Of a DNA stretch of 64,000 bases, positions 19,059 to 27,907 are shown piece by piece. Source of the DNA: Clostridia bacterium (GTDB lineage Bacteria > Bacillota > Clostridia > UBA1212 > UBA1255); assembly GCA_016287565.1 (NCBI GenBank), contig JAEFAM010000003.1, forward strand, positions 43,088 through 107,087, written 5' to 3'. Each line of letters starts with the position of its first letter. The first letter of the stretch is position 1. The notes under the pieces were generated by a model. The model searched no databases. It was not told where the DNA came from and saw nothing but the letters and a program-made list of their open reading frames with translations. The translations under genes were made by a program, and so were the position numbers.

Positions 19059-19688
19059 TTGAAAATATACATATTGCGCCACGGAGAGACCGCGCTGAAC
19101 CAGAAAGGCGTCATGCAGGGATGGCTGGACGAGCCGCTTAACGAAAGCGGACGTTTTCTTGCGGCGGTGACCGGGCAAAAGTTGAAAGGCATAAGATTCA
19201 GGCGCTGTTTTTCCAGTCCGCTTGTCCGGGCGAAAGAGACCGCGGAGATCGTTCTCAGAGAAAGCGGCAACGACGTTCCGGTGGAACTCGATCCGCGCAT
19301 CAGGGAGATCAGTTTCGGCTCTCTTGAGGGGCAGCAGCTGGAAAGGGAAGCGGCAATGCGTTTCTTTACCGATCCGTTCAGTTACGGGAGATTTCCCGGG
19401 GGAGAGGGAGTCAGAGACGTGTGCGAAAGGACCTGGGATTTCATTTCGGGCCTTATGAAGCTGGACGACGGAGGCGACTATCTCGTTTCCACCCACGGCT
19501 GCGCGCTTCGGGCAATGCTGAACCGGTTCTACGACGATCCGCTCGATTACTGGCACGGGCACGTGCCTTACAACTGCGTGGTCAATATAATCGAGGCCCA
19601 TGGAGGCAGCGGCAAACTCGTTGCCGACGACATAATATATTACGACAGGAAATACTGTGTTGACCGGTACGCGCTGGACGGCAAATAA
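19059..19688 (+). CDS. Histidine phosphatase family protein
   Basis: IYILRHGETALNQKGVMQGWLDEPLNESG, STHGCALRAML. Confidence 0.92.
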   Translation: MKIYILRHGETALNQKGVMQGWLDEPLNESGRFLAAVTGQKLKGIRFRRCFSSPLVRAKETAEIVLRESGNDVPVELDPRIREISFGSLEGQQLEREAAMRFFTDPFSYGRFPGGEGVRDVCERTWDFISGLMKLDDGGDYLVSTHGCALRAMLNRFYDDPLDYWHGHVPYNCVVNIIEAHGGSGKLVADDIIYYDRKYCVDRYALDGK

Positions 19689-19750
19689 AGGCCGCGGGCG
19701 TTGCCGGAACTTTTTTATTGCCGGAGCATTTTCCGGCCTAGAGGTAGACT

Positions 19751-21286
19751 TTGGAAAACAAATCGATTGGCAGCAGAATATTTAAAGGCGCCGTAGTGAT
19801 CGTGCTCGTAGGTATCCTTGCCAAGATCGCATCCTTCTTCGCGGAGGCGATCCTGGCGGCTATCTTCGGTACGTCTTCACAGAGCGACGCTTACTATATG
19901 GTATCCAGCGTTCAGGCGGTGGTATATCCCATGCTGAGCGTCGGTATCTGGAAGGTGTTTCTGCCTCTCTACAAGGGACATATCGCGAGAGGGGAGCGGG
20001 ATCTGGCGGACGCGCTGACCAACAAGGCGCTGACGTTCTTCATCATCGTATCCTCCGTCGTCGTCATCCTCCTGGTGATATTCGCGCCCTTCGTGGTGAC
20101 TCTCGTGGCTCCCGGCTTTACCGGAGATACCAGGACGCTGTGCATAAAACTGGTGCGCATATCCGCGCCTATGTATATCTTCATCATATCGTCCGCGATC
20201 TACGCTTCTCTGCTCCAGTGCCACAACCGGTTCCTGGGAAGCCAGATAAGGGAAGTCATTTCTCACATTCCCACCATCATCGCGGCGGTACTGTTCTATA
20301 AACACTTCGGCATAGAAGCCATGGCATGGGCCCTGGTGGTGGCCGGAGTGCTCAGGCTTCTCATAGAGCTGCCCTTCGTCAACTGGAACTACCGGTACAG
20401 GCCGGACGTCAAATTCAACAGCGCCGAGTTCAAACTGATGCTGAAAAGGATGCCCGCGGCACTGGTCTCCGCCGGCGTCGGACGTATCAATACGCTGGTG
20501 GACAAGGCCATGGCGTCGCTGCTTCCCACCGGAACCGTGTCGGGCCTTAATTACGGCTACAAACTGATGAGCGTATTCAGCGGCCTGCTGTCCTCAGCCA
20601 TTGCCACCGCTATGTATCCGCAGATGATCGAACTGATCACGCTGAACAAAAAAGACGCGCTGGGCAAACTCATCGTCCGTATAATAAACATTTTCTGCGT
20701 TCTTATGATACCCATCACCCTGGCCTGCGTGGTCTTCCGCACCGAACTGGTGGCTGCTGTGTACCAGAGAGGCGCCTTCGACGCAAGCAGTACCGCCCTT
20801 ACGGCCAGTGTTTTCGCAATCTACTGTCTGTGCCTTTTCACCGCGGCATCCAACACGGTACTGAGCAATATCTTCTACGGCCACGGCGATACGAAAACGG
20901 CAATGTTCATCAGCCTCGCGCACCTCGGCATCAACATCGTGCTGAATATCGTCTTTATCCGCCTCTGGGGCGTCAACGGCCTGGCGCTGGCTACGTCGCT
21001 CTCCTCCATCCTGACCTTCGTCATCCGCCTGATCGCGTCGAGGAAGTACGTAAAGCTTTCGTTGCGCGCCATGTTCCGGACCGGGCTCAAGGTGCTTCTG
21101 GCCTCCGTCATTTCAGTGATGATCCCCAGGGTCATATTCTGGTTCTTCCCGGCCAATATCTACCTGACGCTGATCGTTTCCGCCGTTGACGGCATCGCCG
21201 TATACCTGGTGATGGTCAGGCTGCTCAAACTCAACGAGCTGGACGACGTGCTTACTCTGGTGAAACGCGTCTTTAAGAGAGAATGA
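19751..21286 (+). CDS. MurJ/MviN-like lipid-linked precursor or polysaccharide flippase
   Basis: 14-TM-type MOP superfamily sequence; FFAEAILAAIFGTSSQSDAYYMV, SGLNYGYKLMSVFSGLLSSAIATAMYPQ. Confidence 0.88.
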   Translation: MENKSIGSRIFKGAVVIVLVGILAKIASFFAEAILAAIFGTSSQSDAYYMVSSVQAVVYPMLSVGIWKVFLPLYKGHIARGERDLADALTNKALTFFIIVSSVVVILLVIFAPFVVTLVAPGFTGDTRTLCIKLVRISAPMYIFIISSAIYASLLQCHNRFLGSQIREVISHIPTIIAAVLFYKHFGIEAMAWALVVAGVLRLLIELPFVNWNYRYRPDVKFNSAEFKLMLKRMPAALVSAGVGRINTLVDKAMASLLPTGTVSGLNYGYKLMSVFSGLLSSAIATAMYPQMIELITLNKKDALGKLIVRIINIFCVLMIPITLACVVFRTELVAAVYQRGAFDASSTALTASVFAIYCLCLFTAASNTVLSNIFYGHGDTKTAMFISLAHLGINIVLNIVFIRLWGVNGLALATSLSSILTFVIRLIASRKYVKLSLRAMFRTGLKVLLASVISVMIPRVIFWFFPANIYLTLIVSAVDGIAVYLVMVRLLKLNELDDVLTLVKRVFKRE

Positions 21287-21810
21287 TACAACTCCTGCTG
21301 TTTTCGATATTTGCCGCAGCCGCGCTGATAGTTGCCGTGCATCTGTCTCCGCGGAAGGAGATCGTTTTCCCGGTGGCGGCGATATACGCCGCCGCGCTGT
21401 TTTATTTCGTGTGCGTAAGGGGCGCCAGAAGCGGCCTGGGCGGCGTCAACACCACGTTTCCGTTCCCTTTCTGGACCGCTTTCGTAGACATCCATTACGG
21501 TCTTACCACGAACCGGTCGATGCTGAACCTGATCCTGTTCATTCCATTCGGCTATCTGTTGCCTAAACTCTACAACGTGATCACATGGCTTCCCAGGCCT
21601 GCGGTCAATGGTAAAAGCGTACGGGTATTGGCTTCCGGAAGCCGGGAGATGTCCGGCTGGACAGTGGTGCTCCTGGGATTCGCCGCGTCCTTTTCCGTGG
21701 AGCTCAGCCAGTTCCTGTTCCGGTTCGGCGTATTCGAACCTGACGACCTTATCAAGAACACTCTGGGTGCCGCGGTGGGTTTTTATATCTACTGCAAACT
21801 GGCATATTAA
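21283..21810 (+). CDS. VanZ family protein
   Basis: TTNRSMLNLILFIPFGYLLPKLYN and FSVELSQFLFRFGVFEPDDLIKNTLGAAVGF. Confidence 0.88.
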   Translation: MIQLLLFSIFAAAALIVAVHLSPRKEIVFPVAAIYAAALFYFVCVRGARSGLGGVNTTFPFPFWTAFVDIHYGLTTNRSMLNLILFIPFGYLLPKLYNVITWLPRPAVNGKSVRVLASGSREMSGWTVVLLGFAASFSVELSQFLFRFGVFEPDDLIKNTLGAAVGFYIYCKLAY

Positions 21811-21842
21811 GTAAAGAAAAAACAACGCAAACGGGTCTTGCA

Positions 21843-23024
21843 ATGGCACTTAACACAGATCAAAAATACGTACTGTTCCTTTTGAGAAGAGCTTTCGGGA
21901 TCTCCGGCAACGGCGAGGCGCCCGAGCCGGAAAACGTTAAGGAAACGGTCAATATGATCAGGCGCAGCGGCATACTGCTTACCGTATATCCCGCCGTAAA
22001 GGCCCTTGCCGCAGAAGGCAGAGCGCAGGAGGCCGCCATCGAGCAGCTTTTGAGGGACAAATATATGGCGTCTCTCAGGCAGGCCGTGCTTCAGGACTAC
22101 GAGGGCAGGCAGGTGATCGGCGCACTGAACGAAGCAGGCATTGACTGCGTGCCTCTTAAGGGCTGGGAGCTCCGGGAGCTGTATCCCGAGAGAACGATGC
22201 GGCAGATGGCAGATCTGGATATCATTGTCCGCGACTACAAATATTCGACGCTTAAGAAGATATTCGAAAAGCTGGGATTTGCCGCGGAAAGCGAATCGTC
22301 CTGGAAACACGACAGCTTTAAAAAGAACGAAGTGCACGTAGAGATGCACAAGCGCCTGACCGACGACAGCGGCGAGATACGAGACTGGGAAAAGGGCATG
22401 TGGTCCCGGGCGGTCTGCGCAGGCGAACCGCACGTTTTCCGTATGTCTCCCGAGGATTTCTACGTGTTCCATTTCGTGCACCTGCACAAGGACTTTATGA
22501 ACGGAAGCCTGGGGCTCCGCAGGCTGGCGGACACCTGGCTGCTCGATAAGACAGGCGCTCCGGCTGACGGCGCAAGAGAGACGCTTACGAGATTCGGCAT
22601 GTGGACGTTCCACGAAAGAATGGTTGCCGCCGCTCGCGCCGCCATGGGGGAGGCCGAAGCGGATGAAGACAGCGAAATATTGCTGGAGCACGCCTTTTCC
22701 AGCGGCATTTTCGGGAACGATAAAAGCTATAAAGCTGGAAGGATCGCCGCCATGAGCGACGGCTCCATGAAGTCGGGAAAGCTCAGGTCATTTTTCGCCG
22801 CCGTGTTTCTTCCGTACGGCCGGATGAAGGCGCAGTTCCCGGTGCTGGAGAAATGGCCGGTGCTGCTGCCTTTCTGCTGGATAAAGAGGATATTCGGTTT
22901 TCTCGGAAAGAATTTTAAAAGCAGCAAAGAAAAACTCGACTACAGCAATATCAGCCAGGAGGATTACGAAGCCATGCGGGCGGTGTTCAAGGCAGGCGGA
23001 GTGATCTCCGGCGAGGACAAATAA
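21843..23024 (+). CDS. Nucleotidyltransferase-family protein (NTP_transf_5-like)
   Basis: GIDCVPLKGWELRELYPERTMRQMADLDIIVRDYKYSTLKKIFEKLGF. Confidence 0.75.
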   Translation: MALNTDQKYVLFLLRRAFGISGNGEAPEPENVKETVNMIRRSGILLTVYPAVKALAAEGRAQEAAIEQLLRDKYMASLRQAVLQDYEGRQVIGALNEAGIDCVPLKGWELRELYPERTMRQMADLDIIVRDYKYSTLKKIFEKLGFAAESESSWKHDSFKKNEVHVEMHKRLTDDSGEIRDWEKGMWSRAVCAGEPHVFRMSPEDFYVFHFVHLHKDFMNGSLGLRRLADTWLLDKTGAPADGARETLTRFGMWTFHERMVAAARAAMGEAEADEDSEILLEHAFSSGIFGNDKSYKAGRIAAMSDGSMKSGKLRSFFAAVFLPYGRMKAQFPVLEKWPVLLPFCWIKRIFGFLGKNFKSSKEKLDYSNISQEDYEAMRAVFKAGGVISGEDK

Positions 23025-23078
23025 AGGAGCCGCGCAGGGCGGCGCAACGGACAACGATCCGGACGGAGGATCATTTAA

Positions 23079-24254
23079 ATGCGATGCGAAGAAACATTTC
23101 GTGAATTATTCGGTAAATATGCGGACAATACTGCTTTCGCGCCATACAGGGTCTGCCCCATAGGAGCACACAGCGACCACAATCTCGGCAAGATCACCGG
23201 GTTTGCCATCGACAAGGGCATCCATCTGGCCTTCAGCCCCGCGGAAGACGGGACCGTGAAGCTCTGCAGCCTCCAGTTCGACGGGGAAGCGGAATGGAAC
23301 GTGCGCGATATCCCGGTAAAGAAGGGAGACTGGGCCGATTACCTTAGAGGAGCCACCTGGGCGCTGGGCAAGGTCCACCGCCTTTCCACAGGCGTCCGGG
23401 GCGTGATCGAAGGCAGCCTGCCCATCGGAGGATTGTCCAGTTCCGCCGCCGTAATACTGGCCTTCCTCGACGCCCTGTGCCGCGTCAACGACGTGAGATT
23501 GACCCCGCAGGAGCTGATAGCCGTCGCTTTTGACGCGGAAAAGAATTTTGTCGGCGTCAACGTCGGCACCCTTGACCAGAGTTGCGAGGTCCTCAGCAAA
23601 AAAGGCCATATGCTCTATCTGGATTGCCGTGACAACAGCTTCGAGCTGATCCCCGTACATCCCCAGGCGAAACCTTTCGCCATCGCCATATTTTTCTCCG
23701 GGCTGGAGCACAGCCTGGCCGGATCCAAGTTCAATATGCGCGTTGACGAACTCAGGGCAGGCGTTTACGCCCTCAAGGCTTTCAGCTGCGCGGATTACGG
23801 AAAATTCGGAGAGACCAACGCCAGGGATCTGAGCTTCGAGACGTATCAGGCTTACAAAGACCGGCTGCCGGCTCCCTGGGCAAGGCGCTGCGAGCACTGG
23901 TACACCGAATTCCGGCGGGTGGAGGAAGGGGCGGAAGCCTGGCGCCGCGGCGATATTGAAAAATACGGAGCGCTTTCTTTCGAATCAGGCTGGTCCAGCA
24001 TCCACAACTGGGAATCCGGAGCGCCGGAGCAGATCAAACTGTACGAGATAATGCGCGAGACCGACGGCATTTACGGCGGAAGATTCTCGGGAGCCGGTTT
24101 CAAGGGCTGCTGCATGGCGCTGATCGATCCGGCAAAAGCGGGATCCATACAGGAAAAAGTGGAGAGGGACTACATCGACGCGTACCCCGAAATGAAAGGC
24201 AGATACAGTTTCCATATGTGCGTCAGCGCGGACGGAATGGCAAATCAGAAGTAA
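23079..24254 (+). CDS. GHMP-superfamily sugar kinase (galactokinase/galacturonokinase-like)
   Basis: APYRVCPIGAHSDHNLG, GSLPIGGLSSSAAVILAFLDAL, GAGFKGCCMALID. Confidence 0.82.
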   Translation: MRCEETFRELFGKYADNTAFAPYRVCPIGAHSDHNLGKITGFAIDKGIHLAFSPAEDGTVKLCSLQFDGEAEWNVRDIPVKKGDWADYLRGATWALGKVHRLSTGVRGVIEGSLPIGGLSSSAAVILAFLDALCRVNDVRLTPQELIAVAFDAEKNFVGVNVGTLDQSCEVLSKKGHMLYLDCRDNSFELIPVHPQAKPFAIAIFFSGLEHSLAGSKFNMRVDELRAGVYALKAFSCADYGKFGETNARDLSFETYQAYKDRLPAPWARRCEHWYTEFRRVEEGAEAWRRGDIEKYGALSFESGWSSIHNWESGAPEQIKLYEIMRETDGIYGGRFSGAGFKGCCMALIDPAKAGSIQEKVERDYIDAYPEMKGRYSFHMCVSADGMANQK

Positions 24255-24291
24255 CGGCAACGTAACAGGAAGGAAAGACAGGACTGTCGAT

Positions 24292-25029
24292 ATGCAATGC
24301 GTTATCCTTGCGGCGGGTTACGCCACCCGGCTCTATCCGCTGACTGAAAATTTTCCCAAGCCTCTTTTAAAAGTGGGGGACAGGACGATACTCGACTGGC
24401 TGGTGGACGATATCGAGACCTCCGGCGTGGCGGAACGCTACGTGGTGGTGTCAAACCACAAATTTGCCGGTCATTTCGAAGCGTGGGCAAAGGAAAAGAA
24501 ATTGCCCGTAACGGTGGTGGACGACGGCACCTGTTCCAACGAGACACGCCTGGGCGCCGTGAAAGACGTACAGCTGGCCGTTGACCGGCTGGGGATCGAC
24601 GACGACCTGCTGGTGATAGCGGGGGACAACGTCCTCGACTTCAGCCTGGCTCATTTTATCCGTTACGCCGCAGATAAGGGGACTTCCTGCTGTATGAGAT
24701 ATTACGAGCCGGATCTGGGCAAACTGAAAAAGCGGGGCATCTCAGTGGTGGGAGAGGGAGACCTGCTGCTGGAGCTGGTGGAGAAATCCGAGGATCCCAA
24801 ATCTCATTGGTGCACGCCGCCCTTCTATTACTATACGGCAGAAGACGTGAAAAAGATACCCGAGGCGCTGGCGGACGGCTGCGGCACCGACGCTCCCGGG
24901 AGCCTGGTGGCATGGATGTGCAGGCACAGCGTCATGCACAGTATGGAGATGCCCGGGAAACGGTACGATATAGGCGATATCGACAGTTACAAAAGAGTTC
25001 TGGAAACCTACGAAGGAATAAAAACGTAA
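24292..25029 (+). CDS. Sugar-phosphate nucleotidylyltransferase
   Basis: CVILAAGYATRLYPLTENFPKPLLKVGDRTILDWL. Confidence 0.9.
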   Translation: MQCVILAAGYATRLYPLTENFPKPLLKVGDRTILDWLVDDIETSGVAERYVVVSNHKFAGHFEAWAKEKKLPVTVVDDGTCSNETRLGAVKDVQLAVDRLGIDDDLLVIAGDNVLDFSLAHFIRYAADKGTSCCMRYYEPDLGKLKKRGISVVGEGDLLLELVEKSEDPKSHWCTPPFYYYTAEDVKKIPEALADGCGTDAPGSLVAWMCRHSVMHSMEMPGKRYDIGDIDSYKRVLETYEGIKT

Positions 25030-25169
25030 TTCAGGCGTATAACAGGCGTTTTAAACGGACAATGAACGGACAGCGAGAAAGATCGAAACTTACTTTTTCT
25101 TTTCATTGTCATTAACGTCAGAGGTAGTTGACGGCCGCCAATACTGACAGTTCTTCTTTAGGAGGCCTT

Positions 25170-26183
25170 ATGATTAGCGTGATCGTTCCGGTCTACAAGA
25201 CCGAAAAATATTTAAGACAGTGCGTCGACAGCATATTGTCGCAGTCGTACGGGGATATCGACCTCATCCTTATCGATGACGGATCTCCGGACGGCAGCGG
25301 GCAGATCTGCGACGAATACGCCCGGCAGGATACCAGAGTAAGAGTGTTCCACAACGATAATCTGGGCGTTGCCCGGACGAGGAATCTCGGCATCGAAAAA
25401 GCCCGGGAAGCCGGTTCGGATTATATCATTTTCGAAGACAGCGACGACTGGTGGAGCCCGGGCACGCTGGAAGCGCTTCATACCGCCGCCGTAGAAAATG
25501 ATGCGGACATTGTCGTATGCGGCTGGGTCATCGAATTTAAAGATGCTTCATTTACCCGGGAACTTTTCGACGGCGTCTTCGACAGGATACAGGCCATGCA
25601 GAGCTTCCTGTGCCGCGAATTTACTTTGCTCCTTACGAACAAACTGTTCAGGGCCTCTCTGTGGGATGGCGTGTATTTCCCGGACGGCAAACGGTACGAA
25701 GACGTTTTCGTCGGCTACAAGCTGTTCGACAAGGCAAATACGGTGGCCTGCGTGAAGCATCCCGGCCATCATTACCGGCAGAGGGCCGAGAGCATCGTTC
25801 ACGTGCGGACGATCCAGAATCAGATCGAATTCTGGCGTGCCGCGGCGGAAGTGTTTTATTTCTTCGAGAGATCCGAAGAATACAGCAAAAGCCGGGAGTG
25901 CCGCGACGTTTTGAGAGAATACTGCTCGGTACCTATCGACGCGGCCTGGACCTCCCGGGGCAAGGCGGTGAACGCCGAGAGGCGTGAGAAAAAGGAAGAC
26001 TTGAAAAAGATGGCCGCCTTTGTCCGCAATAATTATCCCCGCAGCGCGCTCAAGGGCAGGTCGAAACGCAGGCGACTGGTGATGTTCCTTGCCCGGCGGG
26101 CGGGAAGGATCAATTACGCGCTGGCCGGACTGGTCAACAAACTGATCGGGCCCTTAAAGAAAGAATATCAGTTGTTTGATTAA
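25170..26183 (+). CDS. Glycosyltransferase family 2
   Basis: MISVIVPVYKTEKYLRQCVDSILSQSYGDIDLILIDDGSPDGSGQICDEYA; RBS GGAGG before ATG 25170 (ORF track start 25128 is upstream). Confidence 0.93.
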   Translation: MISVIVPVYKTEKYLRQCVDSILSQSYGDIDLILIDDGSPDGSGQICDEYARQDTRVRVFHNDNLGVARTRNLGIEKAREAGSDYIIFEDSDDWWSPGTLEALHTAAVENDADIVVCGWVIEFKDASFTRELFDGVFDRIQAMQSFLCREFTLLLTNKLFRASLWDGVYFPDGKRYEDVFVGYKLFDKANTVACVKHPGHHYRQRAESIVHVRTIQNQIEFWRAAAEVFYFFERSEEYSKSRECRDVLREYCSVPIDAAWTSRGKAVNAERREKKEDLKKMAAFVRNNYPRSALKGRSKRRRLVMFLARRAGRINYALAGLVNKLIGPLKKEYQLFD

Positions 26184-26232
26184 GAAAGTTTGGCAGACGT
26201 TCGAGGCCGCCGGCCGAAAAGGAGAGACGTGA

Positions 26233-27246
26233 ATGATAAGCGTAGTCGTTACAGCGTATAAAACGGAACAATATATTCATCAGGCGATGGACAGCGTCCT
26301 GAACCAGACGTACCGGGATATTGACGTCATTCTCGTAGACGACGGATCGCCCGACGGCTGCGGCAGGATCTGCGACGAGTACGCGGCAAAAGATCCGCGG
26401 ATCAGAGTCTTTCACATCCAGAACTCGGGCTGCGCAGGCGCCAGAAATTTCGGTATCGCCAGGGCGCTGGAACGGGGCACTGAATACGTCATTCTCGCGG
26501 ACACCGATGACTGGCTGGAGCCCGACATGCTGGAAAAACTGTACTCCGCCGCCTCCGCGCACCACGCCGATATTGCCATCTGCGGCTGGTCGACGGAGTT
26601 TCAGGACGCATCCTTCCCGCACCCCCTGACAGAAGGCGTTTATGATAAAGAGGAGGCAATGATCCGGTTTTTCAGCCGGGAATTCACGTTCATCATTCCC
26701 AACAAACTTATGCGCACATCCCTCTGGCAGGGCATCGAGCTTCCAAACGGAAAAAATTACGAAGACGTATATACCACGTACAAACTGTTCGACAGAGCCG
26801 GGACCGTCGCAGTGATCCCCGATCCGGCGTACCATTACCGTCAGCGAAGCGGCAGCATCGTGCATCTCGATTCGGTCAGGAACCGGGTCGAAGGCTGGCG
26901 GGCAAAGTCGCAGGTGCTGGCTTTCTTCGAGAAGAGCGCGCCGTACAATCAGAACGAAAACTGCCGCCGGGTCCTGGTGGAATACTGCTCCAACAACATC
27001 TACGAGGCCTGGACGCTCCGGGGCAAGAACGCCAGGGAGGAGCGCAGGCAGCTTATGCCTGAACTTAAGGAGATCGCCGCTTTCGTCCGTAAATATTACA
27101 AATACAGCGATCTGAAGGGCCGCGCCAAGCGCCGCAGGTGGGTCATGCTCCTCGCGCGCCGGGCCGCCAGGCCGAATTTCGCGCTGGCCGGAATCATCGA
27201 CAAGATGTTCGGGCCGCTCCGCACTCAGCATATCATGTTCGACTGA
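26233..27246 (+). CDS. Glycosyltransferase family 2 (tandem paralog of the preceding gene)
   Basis: MISVVVTAYKTEQYIHQAMDSVLNQTYRDIDVILVDDGSPDGCGRICDEYA; collinear similarity to the 25170-26183 product. Confidence 0.93.
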   Translation: MISVVVTAYKTEQYIHQAMDSVLNQTYRDIDVILVDDGSPDGCGRICDEYAAKDPRIRVFHIQNSGCAGARNFGIARALERGTEYVILADTDDWLEPDMLEKLYSAASAHHADIAICGWSTEFQDASFPHPLTEGVYDKEEAMIRFFSREFTFIIPNKLMRTSLWQGIELPNGKNYEDVYTTYKLFDRAGTVAVIPDPAYHYRQRSGSIVHLDSVRNRVEGWRAKSQVLAFFEKSAPYNQNENCRRVLVEYCSNNIYEAWTLRGKNAREERRQLMPELKEIAAFVRKYYKYSDLKGRAKRRRWVMLLARRAARPNFALAGIIDKMFGPLRTQHIMFD

Positions 27247-27278
27247 TCCGTTTTATCCGTTTCGGTCGGAGTCTTTTC

Positions 27279-27320
27279 GAAGCCGGGCTTCAGCAAAACG
27301 CTGCCCGGCTTCTTTTTTTT
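27279..27320 (+). terminator. Intrinsic terminator after the second GT2 gene
   Basis: gaagccgggc...gcccggcttc followed by eight T. Confidence 0.88.
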
Positions 27321-27328
27321 GCCATCGC

Positions 27329-27811
27329 CGAACGGGGGACAGGTACGCGTTCGCACCGCCATTTTCATCAAAAGCACTCTCCGGCGCTTACAGTGATATC
27401 GAAACCTTCGGCTTCGGTGATATTGCTCGCTAACACTCGCAGTGATATTCACCCTTCGGGTGAGTGATATTGTTCGCTATCGCTCACAGTTAAATTGAGA
27501 TCATCCCGCTTTGAAATAAGATATTTATCCTTCACTCGCGTGTAAACGCGATCATCACTCGTCCGTCAGGACGAATATCACCCGGCGCAGCCGAATATCA
27601 CTCGCGCGCCAGTGCGAATATCACCGTGATCACCGGAGAGCATCTCGTGCAAAAAAACGGCGCAAACGAAGGATGTTTTTCTCTCGCCGAAGCCGCAGGC
27701 TTCGATTTAGCTGCGCGCCATATCGCGCAATTTAGCCGGATCCGCAGGATCCGATTTCGCTCATCCGAAGGGTGAATTTAGCCTTGGAACGCCAACCTGT
27801 CCCCTGTTCCA
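27329..27811. repeat. Hairpin-mosaic element, copy C, with inverted terminal GGGGACAGGT hairpins
   Basis: Left end cgaacgggggacaggtacgcgttcg, right end tggaacgccaacctgtcccctgttcca; arrays of palindromes with GTGATAT / ATATCAC and ATTTAG linkers. Confidence 0.8.
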
Positions 27812-27813
27812 AC

Positions 27814-27842
27814 TTGAATTCATCCCTCTCCGTCTGTATAAT
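27814..27842 (+). promoter_or_regulatory. Sigma-A-like promoter for the GH-like gene
   Basis: TTGAAT-N17-TATAAT, immediately after element copy C. Confidence 0.75.
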
Positions 27843-27907
27843 GGCGTTGACAGGCGAGATGCCGGGTGAACGCCGGCCGCCACCTCGAAAAGGAGCATCG
27901 GCGATTT

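Noticed and set aside
27329-27811. Possible CRISPR array
   Set aside because: Only 8-9 nt linkers are conserved; the variable parts are self-complementary hairpins of differing length and no cas genes are nearby.
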